Source of the DNA: CAIXLI01 sp964587125
GTDB taxonomy: Bacteria; Pseudomonadota; Alphaproteobacteria; UBA9219
Direction of reading: 5' to 3'
Assembly: GCA_964587125.1 (NCBI GenBank)
Contig: CAZPKC010000002.1
Location: 101,216-165,215 of the forward strand
Length of the DNA: 64,000 bases
This document shows positions 44,158 through 53,440 of this stretch, one piece after another. The notes under the pieces were generated by a model. It saw only the letters and a list, made by a program, of their open reading frames with translations. It did no database searches and was not told the DNA's origin. The translations under genes were made by a program, and so were the position numbers. Position 1 is the first letter of the stretch, and every line of letters begins with the position of its first letter.

Positions 44158-44718
44158 TCAAGGGCAGGTTCCGTCGTCTTTGCATTGTTCGCACACAGCC
44201 CCATGAGGGTACGCAATGGTATTGGGACAACAGAAGCCGCCGCCGGATATGCTCGGGCCAGGTCCCGATGCCCATTTATATTGGCATTTCGAATGCCCAT
44301 ATTTGCTTTGTCCGATGTTATCCGGCCAGTTCAGATAAACCCCGTTTGCGTCTTTGGGTTGGAGCATAGTGTCGTCCCTATATGCCTCTTCGGGAGAGGT
44401 GCATCCCTGCCGCACAAAATTCTCCCTGCAGGATGCCGTTTGATCCGAACTCCAACACCATTCGAGGCAAGGCAGATTGCTGTTGGGAGGCGGAAGGACA
44501 CAGCAGTAATAACCGCATAAATGAAAAAATTGATCCGTTCCTCCGGCATTGCATTGAGCGCCCCCATATCCGATGCCCAGCGAACCCGGCGGTTGATTAG
44601 TTTGAAGCGCCCCGCCAACGCATAAAAGCGCCTCGCAAGCTTGGGCTGCCGCGGGTGAAGGCGAAGCCAGCATGTCTAGAAGACCTATCGCAGCGATTAA
44701 AAACGCAAAAAATTTCAT
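44158..44718 (-). CDS. Cys-rich exported protein
   Basis: 187 residues with a signal peptide ending near AAAQA. The mature protein has about 16 cysteines, several paired or adjacent (CGYYCCVLPP, GGGFCCPN, CEQCKDDGTC). This suggests a compact disulfide-stabilised fold in the periplasm or outside the cell. No family recognised. It is the most upstream gene of the minus arm of the Dot/Icm-like region. The ATG at 44718 suits the signal peptide better than the longer frame. Confidence 0.7.
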   Translation of the reverse strand: MKFFAFLIAAIGLLDMLASPSPAAAQACEALLCVGGALQTNQPPGSLGIGYGGAQCNAGGTDQFFHLCGYYCCVLPPPNSNLPCLEWCWSSDQTASCRENFVRQGCTSPEEAYRDDTMLQPKDANGVYLNWPDNIGQSKYGHSKCQYKWASGPGPSISGGGFCCPNTIAYPHGAVCEQCKDDGTCP

Positions 44719-45016
44719 AACGATAAGCCTTCCCGCCTCCGCTTTTTCTGAAATCTCGGCCGAAGGCAAATGAACTCTACCACTCTGATATGCTAGGGAA
44801 ATAGTATTTAGAATTGGTTTATTCTACCGTAAAAAGGGACGGCTTCGGGTGAAAAGACGGGCTTTTCATCTTTTCCTAACATTTCAATGGCATTGTCCTA
44901 GGTGCAGCCCTTTAAAACGGGGCTTCACGGGGCAAAAGAAGGCCTTTATAGTGCCTTGCCCTTCGCGAAGCGTTTAGGCGCAAGTGGCGGACTATTGCGT
45001 TTATGAGGATAGAAAG

Positions 45017-45841
45017 ATGGATGAAAATTCCGACAAATCGCGGATGCAAACCCTGCTTATGGCCTTTCGTCAATTAGGTTTGCCCTTATTGCAAGCGGCT
45101 TCCGAGGCGCAGAACAAACAAGAGGGTGAAACGCCAGCCGTTTTGAATGTCGAGGCTCTTGGCCCCCTTGTCGATACCACGGTCATGTTCAGCCGGAAAC
45201 TTGCAGAGCAAGTAGGCGCCAGCGAAGATCAAGTCGATGCTTGGGTGCGCTGGGCGTTGGCCGGGGCTGCCGCGCAGGTTGTGGGAGCGTCTTATAAAGC
45301 GTCCGGGCGGTTGATGACCGAGGAAGAGGCGGGGCATATTTCCTCAATAGCCATTGATTTACAAAACAAATTCAAAGCTCAAATTCCTGCGGAGCAGGAA
45401 AACCTTCCCAATACCATTGCGACGTTCCGCGCCAAGATGCTGGAAGCTATCGTTCCGGTCGTAGGCGCTGTCGCGCAGTATTCTTTTGGGCGTTCCGAAC
45501 ATGCGCTTTTGGCCGAAGTTGCCGAAAAATTGGTCAAAACCGCCGATCAAGTAACGCGGGCTTTGGCTCCGACGGGCGCTTCGCCTGAAGAATGGCGGCT
45601 TCTGTGCTGGCATGTTTTGAAAGCTGCCGGGCAGATATACACGGAATCGCATTTTGCCGAAGCCGACCGGCTTCTCTATATGCCCGCCGAAGAACGCGCG
45701 GCGTATTTTGCGCAACACGGCCAGATCGTTCCCATGCAACTGGTTTGGCAGGCGTTTAATCAACGCATGGCGATGTTGGCGACTTTGGCGACCTATCTTG
45801 AGGTTCCCAAGTCCGCGCGTCTTGATGTTGAGGGATGGTAA
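45017..45841 (+). CDS. Unknown soluble protein, first gene of the plus-strand Dot/Icm arm
   Basis: 274 residues, mostly alpha-helical and Ala/Leu/Gln-rich, no signal peptide. The ATG at 45017 has GAGGAT upstream. It shows no nucleotide-binding motif. The stop is 3 bp before a lytic transglycosylase gene, so the two are tightly co-transcribed. That arrangement suggests a cytoplasmic component or chaperone of the secretion system, but this is inference. Confidence 0.7.
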   Translation: MDENSDKSRMQTLLMAFRQLGLPLLQAASEAQNKQEGETPAVLNVEALGPLVDTTVMFSRKLAEQVGASEDQVDAWVRWALAGAAAQVVGASYKASGRLMTEEEAGHISSIAIDLQNKFKAQIPAEQENLPNTIATFRAKMLEAIVPVVGAVAQYSFGRSEHALLAEVAEKLVKTADQVTRALAPTGASPEEWRLLCWHVLKAAGQIYTESHFAEADRLLYMPAEERAAYFAQHGQIVPMQLVWQAFNQRMAMLATLATYLEVPKSARLDVEGW

Positions 45842-45844
45842 TCG

Positions 45845-46297
45845 ATGCTCACCGCTCAGGTTTTTGCGACATGCGTTTTGATGGCGGCCAACACGTATCA
45901 CGTGCCCGAAGCCGTGATGATCGGCATCATGAACGTCGAAGGCGGTCATATCGGGCAGGAAGTCGGGCCGAACGTCAACGGCACTTACGATCTTGGCCCT
46001 ATGCAGGTTAATTCGCGCTGGTTGCCGTTGTTGCAGCAGACATGGCACGTAAGCGCCTCCACCGCGCGGTCGTGGGTGCGCGACAACGGATGCGTCAACG
46101 TTCACGTCGCGGCGTGGATATTGCGCCAGAAAATGGACGATACCGGAAGCTTGTGGGGTGGCATCGCCGCTTACCATTCCACGACGCCTGGCATCGGCAT
46201 TCCCTATGCGAACAAGGTTATTGCCGTGATGGATCGCAAGGGGCTTGTCGAACACGATGTGCCCGTTTATCCCGGTCGGCGTTACGCGCAAAGATAG
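45845..46297 (+). CDS. VirB1-like lytic transglycosylase
   Basis: A 150-residue SLT-fold enzyme predicted to open the peptidoglycan for assembly of an envelope-spanning machine. The catalytic Glu is in IMNVEGGHIG (about residue 32). The second motif is DLGPMQVNSRWL, and a later AAYHSTTPG corresponds to the AYN(A/S)G-type motif. There is no obvious cleavable signal peptide, though the N-terminus is hydrophobic. Genes of this type accompany type IV secretion and pilus systems. Confidence 0.88.
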   Translation: MLTAQVFATCVLMAANTYHVPEAVMIGIMNVEGGHIGQEVGPNVNGTYDLGPMQVNSRWLPLLQQTWHVSASTARSWVRDNGCVNVHVAAWILRQKMDDTGSLWGGIAAYHSTTPGIGIPYANKVIAVMDRKGLVEHDVPVYPGRRYAQR

Positions 46298-46305
46298 GAA
46301 AATCG

Positions 46306-46602
46306 ATGGGCAACTGGCTGCAAAAAATCCTGATGCCGACGACGCCGACAAAAAAGGCCGGAAAATTGCCCGCACAAGCGCCTCGAACGAAACATTTGCC
46401 CGCGCAGCCCTTTAAATACGGAGCGCCCTTGCCTGCCAGCCTGCCGAACGCCACTGTCATTTATGGCATCGGCGCCAGTCTTTTGTTTGTGGCTTCTTTC
46501 TCCCTGTTTCTCGCGGGAAGATGGTTTCCGGGAATAGGAGTTTTCTTTCTTGGCGCGTGTTTGACGGGATTTGCCTTACACCTTCTCAAACATCAGGATT
46601 AG
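46306..46602 (+). CDS. Small two-helix membrane protein of the Dot/Icm arm
   Basis: 98 residues: a Lys/Pro-rich N-terminal half and two hydrophobic helices (about 50-70 and 73-92). It starts 8 bp after the transglycosylase gene with AGGAAA upstream. No named Dot/Icm subunit could be matched with confidence; small membrane subunits of this size are common in type IVB systems. Confidence 0.7.
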   Translation: MGNWLQKILMPTTPTKKAGKLPAQAPRTKHLPAQPFKYGAPLPASLPNATVIYGIGASLLFVASFSLFLAGRWFPGIGVFFLGACLTGFALHLLKHQD

Positions 46603-46747
46603 GATCTTGCCTCAACATGCGAAATTCTAAGTGGGCTCTAATCTTTCGGGCCGTCCTCTCTTTCGAGGGGCTTTGCAACAGGTCTATTGAACGGGAAACG
46701 GGTGTAAGGTATTAAATAAGAAGCGAATCAGTCGGAAGTGAAAAAAA

Positions 46748-47311
46748 ATGACGCTCAGCAAGAAGACACTCATGGTTTCCGGCCTCGCCTTTTTGTTGGC
46801 CGGATGCAGCGATCTCCAATCCGGTTGGGACTCCCTTGGGGCCGGATGGGATTCTTTGTTTTCTTCGAGTTCTTCCGATTCGTCGGCGGTAAAACCCGTC
46901 GCGACCGAGCCCGATATCGTCTCCGTGAAATTGGCGCAAGCCGCGGACAAGGCGGCCAAGGCTTTGGACAGCATCGCCAACATCGAACAGCAAAAAAATC
47001 CCACCATACCCCCCGTGCAAAACGACTACGCGGGCGCGTCGTCAGGCCTCATGCAGCCGGTTTCGCTGCGCTGGTCGGGACCCGTCGAGCAAGTCGCCCG
47101 CGTGTTGGCCGAACGCGCCGGTTTGCGCTTTCGCGTGAGCGGCCGTAAGCCGGATATACCGCTGGTCGTCCATATCGACGCCTATCAACAGCCGATACTT
47201 TACGTTCTGCATGATGTCGGCTTGCAGGCGGGCTCCCGCGCCAATCTCTCGGTCAACCAGAACGAAGGCGTTGTCGAGGTGCGCTATGCCGCAGCTGACC
47301 AGCCATCTTAA
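46748..47311 (+). CDS. dotD: DotD-like outer-membrane lipoprotein
   Basis: 187 residues with a lipobox (FLLAGC). The C-terminal domain QPVSLRWSGPVEQVARVLAERAGLRFRVSG followed by HDVGLQAG matches DotD/TraH, which folds like a secretin N0 domain. DotD sits with DotC and DotH in the outer-membrane core of type IVB systems. A Ser-rich linker follows the lipobox. It overlaps the DotC-like gene by 26 nt. Confidence 0.85.
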   Translation: MTLSKKTLMVSGLAFLLAGCSDLQSGWDSLGAGWDSLFSSSSSDSSAVKPVATEPDIVSVKLAQAADKAAKALDSIANIEQQKNPTIPPVQNDYAGASSGLMQPVSLRWSGPVEQVARVLAERAGLRFRVSGRKPDIPLVVHIDAYQQPILYVLHDVGLQAGSRANLSVNQNEGVVEVRYAAADQPS

Positions 47312-48221
47312 AATAATGCGCTTGGAATTTCTTGTTTCCGCCGTCTTTTTCGCGTTTCTTGCAGCGCCGCTTCCCGGCTTGGCTTTGGCGGATGACGGGA
47401 CGAGCGCCGGAAACGTCGGTAAATCGGACGACCTTCTTAGCGTCACGGATATCCCAGCCGATAACAGCGTTTCTCCGCCCCCGCCTTCCTTGTCCGATTT
47501 GCAGAACGAGGCCGCTCCGGCGGAAGACGACTCCCCCAAGACAAATACGATCGGGTTGCGAATCCGCGTCGACGCGACGCGCGAAGCAGCCTTGTCTTAC
47601 GGCGCGCGCGGCGGCCTTGCCCACCGCACTTTTGAAATTCAACGTCGCCTTGCCGAATATGACGCCAGCCTGTCAAAAGCGTTTAATTTTTCGCGTCTTT
47701 TGATCGCGGCGCCTTCCGGTCTGCTGATCGAACCGCCCATCGTTTCCGAAGCGCAGCAAGCCGTTCTTGTCAATGCCGGAGGCCAAGCCGCAGCCGTTGC
47801 CGATCGCATTTACCGCATCAATCGCGTCGCGCGCATCGTCACGGCGGCCCGCGACTGGCGTTTGTATCTGGAGCGCGATTGGGGCCGCGTCGATCCTCCG
47901 GCCGCCATCTTGCTGCCTAAAACGGACGAAGAAAAAGCCGCGTGGGCGGCTTACGTCAGGCAAGGGTGGGAGCAAGGAATTAAGCAAGCCGAAGAAACTT
48001 TCGAATCCGACGTCGATCGCATGACAAACGACTATACGGGCATGGTGCGTTACCGCGAGCTTTTGGCGCAAGGGATGATATCGAAGCCCTACGCTTTGGC
48101 CGATGACCGCGGCGTAACAGGAGGCGGAACGGAAATGCGCGTCGGCGATCGCGGCGTGACCATTACCGGCCAGTCTTCCCTTATCTCGAAGAGCAGCGCA
48201 TGGATTCCGGCAAATCGTTAA
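47286..48221 (+). CDS. dotC: DotC-like outer-membrane core protein
   Basis: 311 residues with an N-terminal signal sequence. The body matches DotC/TraI of IncI-type systems: ALSYGARGGLAHRTFEIQRRL, ARDWRLYLERDWGRVDPPAAILLPKTDEEKAAWAAYVRQGWEQGIKQAEETF and the MTNDYTGMVRYRELLAQGMISKP region. The canonical lipoprotein Cys is not evident. Start chosen at 47286 with GAGG upstream. It overlaps dotB by 22 nt. Confidence 0.88.
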   Translation: MPQLTSHLKIMRLEFLVSAVFFAFLAAPLPGLALADDGTSAGNVGKSDDLLSVTDIPADNSVSPPPPSLSDLQNEAAPAEDDSPKTNTIGLRIRVDATREAALSYGARGGLAHRTFEIQRRLAEYDASLSKAFNFSRLLIAAPSGLLIEPPIVSEAQQAVLVNAGGQAAAVADRIYRINRVARIVTAARDWRLYLERDWGRVDPPAAILLPKTDEEKAAWAAYVRQGWEQGIKQAEETFESDVDRMTNDYTGMVRYRELLAQGMISKPYALADDRGVTGGGTEMRVGDRGVTITGQSSLISKSSAWIPANR

Positions 48222-49402
48222 GCGAAAAGATCGAAGCGTTGTCGGCGAAGATCGGCACGTGGCCGGCTGAACCCCTGCGCATCGGCGAGGAACATGTCGA
48301 TGAGCTGCTTCAATGGGCCGTCCGGCAGGGGGCAAGCGACACCTCGCTGCAAACCGACCGTCCCGTTTACATCGAAGTCGACGGCATTCTTTTTCCCGTT
48401 ACGCGCCGTTCGCTCGATAGCGCCGATATGGCGAATATCCTCGGCAAGATTTATGGCGCCGACGCGCTGGCGAAGCTGGCTTCTGGGACCGATCTCGATC
48501 TTTCTTTCGAGGTGCGTCCCGACCGGAACACGCGGTTGCGGTTTCGCGTCAATATCACGGCTGTCTTAAGCAGAGGGCGCGACTCCGTTCAGGTGACATT
48601 GCGCACGCTGCCCAATTTGCCGCCGACACTCGAAGATTTAGGCATCGAAAAGAAAATCGTCGAAAACTGGTCGCCGCGGCAAGGATTGATTCTCGTGACG
48701 GGCCCGACCGGCAGCGGCAAGACGACGCTTTTGGCAGCGGGATGCCGGATGCTGATCGAACGCGAGCAGGGCTGCGGAAAAATGCTGACCTATGAAGCGC
48801 CGATCGAATATGTGTACGACGCGATCGCGGGCCCGCGCTCTTTGGTGGCGCAATCCGAAATTCCGCGCCATTTGCCGTCTTTTGCCGCAGGCATACGAAA
48901 CGCTTTGCGCCGCAAGCCAAATGTTATTCTGGTGGGAGAAGCGCGCGACCGCGAAACCGTTTCGGCCGCCATCGAGGCGGGACAGACGGGACACTTGGTT
49001 TTCTCGACCGTTCATACGATCGGCGTTGCCGCGACCATCCGCCGCATGATCAGCGTTTTCGAGCCCAGCGAGCGCACGGAACGCGCTTACGCGATGATGG
49101 AAACGCTGCGCATGGTCGTCACGCAGGCGCTTGTGCCCAAAGTGGGCGGCGGCCGCATAGGGTTGCGCGAATTTATGGTGTTCGACGAAAGAACGCGCGA
49201 AATTCTGCTCGATCTGCCCACCGAAAGGTGGACGACGGAGACGCAGCGCCTTTTGGCGCGCAACGGGCAGACGATGGAACAGACGGCGACGAAGGCTTTT
49301 AAGGCGGGCGTCATCGACCGCCGCACCTATCTGTTTTTGACAAAGGGCTTTACTGGCGACGAAGCCGGAAACGACATTGGCGACGGGGACGACGAGATTT
49401 AG
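48200..49402 (+). CDS. dotB: DotB secretion ATPase
   Basis: A 400-residue PilT/VirB11-type hexameric ATPase that energises type IVB secretion from the cytoplasmic face. Walker A GPTGSGKTT lies at 168-176 and Walker B-like NVILVGEARD follows. The HTxx box is FSTVHTIG and the C-terminal region is TQALVPKVGGGR. The length is close to Legionella DotB. The order dotD-dotC-dotB matches Legionella, and here icmT follows. Confidence 0.93.
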   Translation: MDSGKSLSEKIEALSAKIGTWPAEPLRIGEEHVDELLQWAVRQGASDTSLQTDRPVYIEVDGILFPVTRRSLDSADMANILGKIYGADALAKLASGTDLDLSFEVRPDRNTRLRFRVNITAVLSRGRDSVQVTLRTLPNLPPTLEDLGIEKKIVENWSPRQGLILVTGPTGSGKTTLLAAGCRMLIEREQGCGKMLTYEAPIEYVYDAIAGPRSLVAQSEIPRHLPSFAAGIRNALRRKPNVILVGEARDRETVSAAIEAGQTGHLVFSTVHTIGVAATIRRMISVFEPSERTERAYAMMETLRMVVTQALVPKVGGGRIGLREFMVFDERTREILLDLPTERWTTETQRLLARNGQTMEQTATKAFKAGVIDRRTYLFLTKGFTGDEAGNDIGDGDDEI

Positions 49403-49498
49403 TCCCGAACTTTTGGATTTCGGAAAGAAAGAGCTTTCCGATTTTCCGAACAGGAACTATGATTCCCAAGACCTTAACTTCGAACGCCGAATTCTTCC

Positions 49499-49765
49499 AT
49501 GGATCTCCATTGGCGCAACACGCAAAAACAAGCACGGTTTTTCGCCCTTGACGCGCGCGCGTTCGCTGCTGTTTTTCTCTTTTTGATTCATGCCCGCTTG
49601 TGGACTTTTGTCCTCGCGATAGTCGTTATGATCGTTTTCTGGATCCTCGAAAGGCGCGGGCTGACGTTCGACGCGGCGTTACGCGCGCTGCGGTCGTGGA
49701 TCCTTGGCCGGAACCGCCCCGCGACGTTGAAAACCAAACGGCGTTCATGGATCGACTTTGGTTAG
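49499..49765 (+). CDS. icmT: IcmT-like type IVB component
   Basis: 88 residues with the IcmT/TraK layout. The N-terminus WRNTQKQARFFALDARAF is typical. A membrane helix (about 27-49) follows and then RRGLTFDAALRALRSWILGRNRPA. IcmT is a small inner-membrane subunit needed for Dot/Icm function. It is the last recognisable Dot/Icm gene here and lies 96 bp after dotB. Confidence 0.85.
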   Translation: MDLHWRNTQKQARFFALDARAFAAVFLFLIHARLWTFVLAIVVMIVFWILERRGLTFDAALRALRSWILGRNRPATLKTKRRSWIDFG

Positions 49766-49900
49766 CCGTTAAGCGGTTTTATGCCGTTTTCCGCGTCTTT
49801 CTTGTCTTTATTTTTCACGTGCGCTAGGGTGTTTCTTCGCGCGAAAATCGCAGAAATAAAAGGTTTTTGCCGAGAAAATTTATAATGCACCCCCAACCCC

Positions 49901-51712
49901 ATGTTTAAGCCCTTTCTTTTTGCCGCTCTTATTTTCTTCGTTCTCCTGCCTGCGCAGGCGGCGCAGTTTTCAAAGCCGCAAACGGCGCTGGCGATGACGG
50001 GCGATCCGTTGTACCCGCCCGATTTTACCCACTTCGCTTACGCCAATCCCGACGCGCCCAAGGGAGGGATTTTGAAATTGGGAACGACCGGGACTTTCGA
50101 TTCCCTGAATCCTTTTATCGTTCGCGGGCAGCCGCCTTTCGGGCTTGGGTCGGGCACGATGTCGCTTGTGTACGAAAGCCTGATGACGCGGGGATGGGAC
50201 GAGCCTTTTACGCTTTACGGCTTGATCGCTTCCTCGGTCGAAGTCGCGGACGACCGCTCCGGCATCATCTTTAATTTGAACAAAACCGCGCATTTTTCCG
50301 ACGGCTCGCCCATTACTGCTGACGATGTGCTGTTTTCGTATCAAACGTTGCGCGACGAGGGGCGCCCCAATCACCGCACCTATTACAAAAAAGTTTCCCG
50401 CGCCAAAAAACTATCGCCCACGCGCGTCGAATTTACTTTCAAGCCGAATGAAAAAGGCGCTATCGATCGCGAAATGCCGCTTATTATGGGATTGATGCCC
50501 ATTATGCCCAAAAATGATTGGCAAGACCGCGATTTCAATCAAACAACGTTGCGCGTTCCCATAGGCTCCGGCCCTTATAAGATCGCATCGGTCGATATCG
50601 GGCGAAAAATCGTTTACGAGCGCGACCCGAATTATTGGGCGCAGGATTTGCCGGTAGAGCGCGGGCTTTACAATTTCGACAAAATTCAGGTTGATTACTA
50701 CCGCGACGATAATGTCTCTTTGCAAGCCTTTAAAGCCGGACAATACGACGTGCGGCGCGAGGCCGATCCGACAAAATGGGCGACGGCTTATGATTTTCCG
50801 GCTGTGGCCGACGGACGCGTGCGGTTGGAGCAATTGCCGCATCGCCGCACCGAACCGGCTTACGGATACATCATGAACACGCGGCGGCTTTTGTTTGCCG
50901 ACCCCGTTTTGCGCGCGGCGCTGGAGAATAGTTTCGATTTTAACTGGGTGAACAGGAATTTGTTCCACGGGCAATTTACGCGCGTCGACAGCTATTTTCC
51001 GAATTCCGAGCTTGCCGCAAATCAAGCCAATCCTTTGACCGCTCCTTCCGTAGCCCGGTTGGCAGAGCTTGCTCCTGCCGCGGGACAACCCGTAAAACCG
51101 CCGGAAGATTCCCCTCAGGAGAACTTCCGCGATAATTTGCTGAAAGCCGAAACGATGTTGCGCGAAGGCGGATATAAAATCGATGGCGACAGACTTTTTG
51201 CGCCATCCGGCGAGCCGGTTTCTTTCGAGATTTTATTAAACGATCCGATAGAGGAAAAAATCGCGCTGAACTGGGCGGCGGCGCTCAAACGTCTGGGCAT
51301 CGAGGCCCGCGTTCATACGGTCGACAGCGCGCAATATCAGGCGCGGCTTGCCGCTTTCGATTTCGACGTGACTGCGAATAAATGGGCCAATTCCCTCTCG
51401 CCCGGAAACGAGCAAACGTATTTCTTCGGCTCGGCTGCGGCGGATCAAAAAGGCAGCCGCAATTACGCGGGCGTGAAAGACCCCGCGGTCGATGCTTTGG
51501 CTGCGAAGCTTCCCGATGTTAAAACCCACGCGGAACTTGTTGCGACCACGCGCGATCTCGACCGCGCGTTGATGCAGGGGAATTATTTTATTCCCTTGTA
51601 CTATTTAGGAGCCGACGACATTGCTTCGTGGACGCGCGTGGAGCATCCCTCGCAAATGTCGCTTTACGGCAACGTGATGGAGAGCTGGTGGGCTAATAAA
51701 CCCGCGGAATAA
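49901..51712 (+). CDS. Peptide ABC transporter substrate-binding protein (YejA-like)
   Basis: A 603-residue periplasmic binding protein of family 5. The signal peptide ends near AQAAQF. The family 5 signature appears as TAHFSDGSPITADDVLFSYQTLRDEG, and GSGPYKIASVDIGRKIVYERDPNYWAQDLPV is typical of YejA and relatives. It should deliver oligopeptides to a Yej/Dpp-type permease, but no permease or ATPase gene is adjacent. Its end overlaps the next gene on the opposite strand by 20 nt. Confidence 0.92.
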   Translation: MFKPFLFAALIFFVLLPAQAAQFSKPQTALAMTGDPLYPPDFTHFAYANPDAPKGGILKLGTTGTFDSLNPFIVRGQPPFGLGSGTMSLVYESLMTRGWDEPFTLYGLIASSVEVADDRSGIIFNLNKTAHFSDGSPITADDVLFSYQTLRDEGRPNHRTYYKKVSRAKKLSPTRVEFTFKPNEKGAIDREMPLIMGLMPIMPKNDWQDRDFNQTTLRVPIGSGPYKIASVDIGRKIVYERDPNYWAQDLPVERGLYNFDKIQVDYYRDDNVSLQAFKAGQYDVRREADPTKWATAYDFPAVADGRVRLEQLPHRRTEPAYGYIMNTRRLLFADPVLRAALENSFDFNWVNRNLFHGQFTRVDSYFPNSELAANQANPLTAPSVARLAELAPAAGQPVKPPEDSPQENFRDNLLKAETMLREGGYKIDGDRLFAPSGEPVSFEILLNDPIEEKIALNWAAALKRLGIEARVHTVDSAQYQARLAAFDFDVTANKWANSLSPGNEQTYFFGSAAADQKGSRNYAGVKDPAVDALAAKLPDVKTHAELVATTRDLDRALMQGNYFIPLYYLGADDIASWTRVEHPSQMSLYGNVMESWWANKPAE

Positions 51713-52385
51713 GCCGCTTCGTGCGTTTGGCGTAGGCTTCGTATTCGGGAAAATTTTCCCTGAGGACTTTTTCTTCGTAATGGATTCGCGCGAGCTGCCA
51801 CGCCAATTGAGTTATAAAAATCGTGATTGCCCACGGCGACAAAAAGAGGATCGCGATGCCGAGCGAAGCTACGGCTTCGGCCAGATATAAAGGATGCCGC
51901 ACGACGGAATAAGCTCCTGTTGTCACGAGCCGCCTGCTTTCCGGTAAAATAGAAAAAGAGCGTCCCAACTGCGTTAGAATGACAAACGCAAATCCGTTGC
52001 CGAGAATAACCAAAGCGCAGGAAAGAAGTTGCGTCCAAACCGGCAAATCCTCGCGCGGGTCGAGAAAAAGAAACGCGGCCATAAGGAATCCGCCTAAAAG
52101 CGCCGCAAGAGTGGGAAAAACACCCGCAAAACGGTTGACGGGACGTAGTCTTACCGCATAAACGGAGGCGATCAGCGCGGTGTAAAGGCCAATCACGAAT
52201 ATCGACAACGCGCGCCCGATTTGATGCGTTCCGAAGTGCGTGAAGTCTACCTTGCTTAATTCCACATAACTGCTTCGAAAATAAGTTCCGGCCGCAAAGG
52301 CAAAAAAGAGTCCAAGCGCGACGCGAACGAAAAGTTCGAATAACTGGCGGCGCGAAAGAGGCGAATTTGATTCTGCAGAAGACAT
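51693..52385 (-). CDS. Isoprenylcysteine carboxyl methyltransferase-like membrane protein
   Basis: A 230-residue protein with about five hydrophobic segments. The C-terminal part LVTTGAYSVVRHPLYLAEAVA, followed by RIHYEEKVLRENFPEYEAYAKRTKRLIPRVY, is the SAM-binding core of the ICMT/PEMT-like family. Bacterial members are mostly uncharacterised; lipid or cysteine methylation is possible. Confidence 0.87.
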   Translation of the reverse strand: MSSAESNSPLSRRQLFELFVRVALGLFFAFAAGTYFRSSYVELSKVDFTHFGTHQIGRALSIFVIGLYTALIASVYAVRLRPVNRFAGVFPTLAALLGGFLMAAFLFLDPREDLPVWTQLLSCALVILGNGFAFVILTQLGRSFSILPESRRLVTTGAYSVVRHPLYLAEAVASLGIAILFLSPWAITIFITQLAWQLARIHYEEKVLRENFPEYEAYAKRTKRLIPRVY

Positions 52386-52453
52386 AGCGCGGAAGTTTGA
52401 AGTTTCGAGCTTAAAACTTGATTAAATTTAAAGAAGAAGCGAGAAAGACGGAC

Positions 52454-52469
52454 CCCCGCTTTCGCGGGG
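52454..52469. repeat. Short GC hairpin before truB
   Basis: CCCCGC-TTTC-GCGGGG, a 6-bp stem. It has no T-run and lies 32 bp upstream of the truB start, so it could be a short repeat or part of the truB leader. Confidence 0.4.
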
Positions 52470-52500
52470 ATGAAGCAAGAACTATAGGGATTAAACCAAG

Positions 52501-53412
52501 ATGCCGAAACCAGAAATTCGTTCCACCGTTCACGGCTGGCTTGCGCTCGATAAGCCGCTTGGCCTGACATCGACGCAGGCGTTGGGGCGCGCGCGGCGAC
52601 TGCTGGGCGGAAAAAAGACGGGACACGGCGGCACGCTCGATCCTCTGGCGACGGGGATTTTGCCTTTGGCGTTCGGCGAGGCGACGAAGCTTATCCCTTA
52701 CGTCATGGACGGAGACAAGGAGTACGAATTTACGGTGCGTTGGGGCGAAGCGCGCGCGACGGACGATGCGGAAGGCGACGTTGTCGCAAAAAGCGATGTT
52801 CGCCCGACCGAGGCGCAAGTGCGCGGAATTTTGCCTGCATTTACAGGCATCATCTCGCAAAAACCGCCCGCCTTTTCTGCAATAAAAGTTCAGGGCGAGC
52901 GGGCTTATGATCTTGCCCGCGCGGGAGAAGTCGTTGATCTGGCGGCGCGGGAAGTTTTGATAAAAAATATAGAACTTATTGAAATAATTGACGAAAACAG
53001 CGCAGCATTCCGCGTTTTATGTGGCAAAGGCATGTATGTGCGCTCCTTGGCGCGGGATATGGCGGCTCAGTTGGGCACGTGCGGGTACGTAAATGCGCTT
53101 CGGCGCACGAAAGTCGGGCCGTTCGCGATGGAAAATGCCGTTTCGATGGATGAATTAGAGCGTTTAAGCGTGAAAAATGCCGCTTTGACTGCTTTATTGC
53201 CCTTAAAATCGGCGCTTGGGGGTGTTCCAACCCTATCCTTAACCCCAAATGAGGCAAATACACTACGTTTGGGGAAGAAAATATTGATTAGGCCGCAACA
53301 CGGAACTATTTTTGAGGCTCCCTTGATATTTGCTGAATACGATAGTGTGCCCGTAGCGTTGGTTGAGGCTATTGCCGGGGAATTTCGCGTATTACGGGGA
53401 TTTCACTTCTAA
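52501..53412 (+). CDS. truB: tRNA pseudouridine-55 synthase TruB
   Basis: A 303-residue enzyme that makes pseudouridine 55 in the T loop of tRNAs. The catalytic Asp is Asp47 in GHGGTLDPLATGIL. Further motifs are GDKEYEFTVRWG, QKPPAFSAIKVQGERAYDLAR and CGKGMYVRSLARDMA. In many genomes it lies between rbfA and rpsO; here it precedes ruvC instead. Confidence 0.96.
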   Translation: MPKPEIRSTVHGWLALDKPLGLTSTQALGRARRLLGGKKTGHGGTLDPLATGILPLAFGEATKLIPYVMDGDKEYEFTVRWGEARATDDAEGDVVAKSDVRPTEAQVRGILPAFTGIISQKPPAFSAIKVQGERAYDLARAGEVVDLAAREVLIKNIELIEIIDENSAAFRVLCGKGMYVRSLARDMAAQLGTCGYVNALRRTKVGPFAMENAVSMDELERLSVKNAALTALLPLKSALGGVPTLSLTPNEANTLRLGKKILIRPQHGTIFEAPLIFAEYDSVPVALVEAIAGEFRVLRGFHF

Positions 53413-53440
53413 AATGCGCGGGCTATGTCATTCTGATCCG

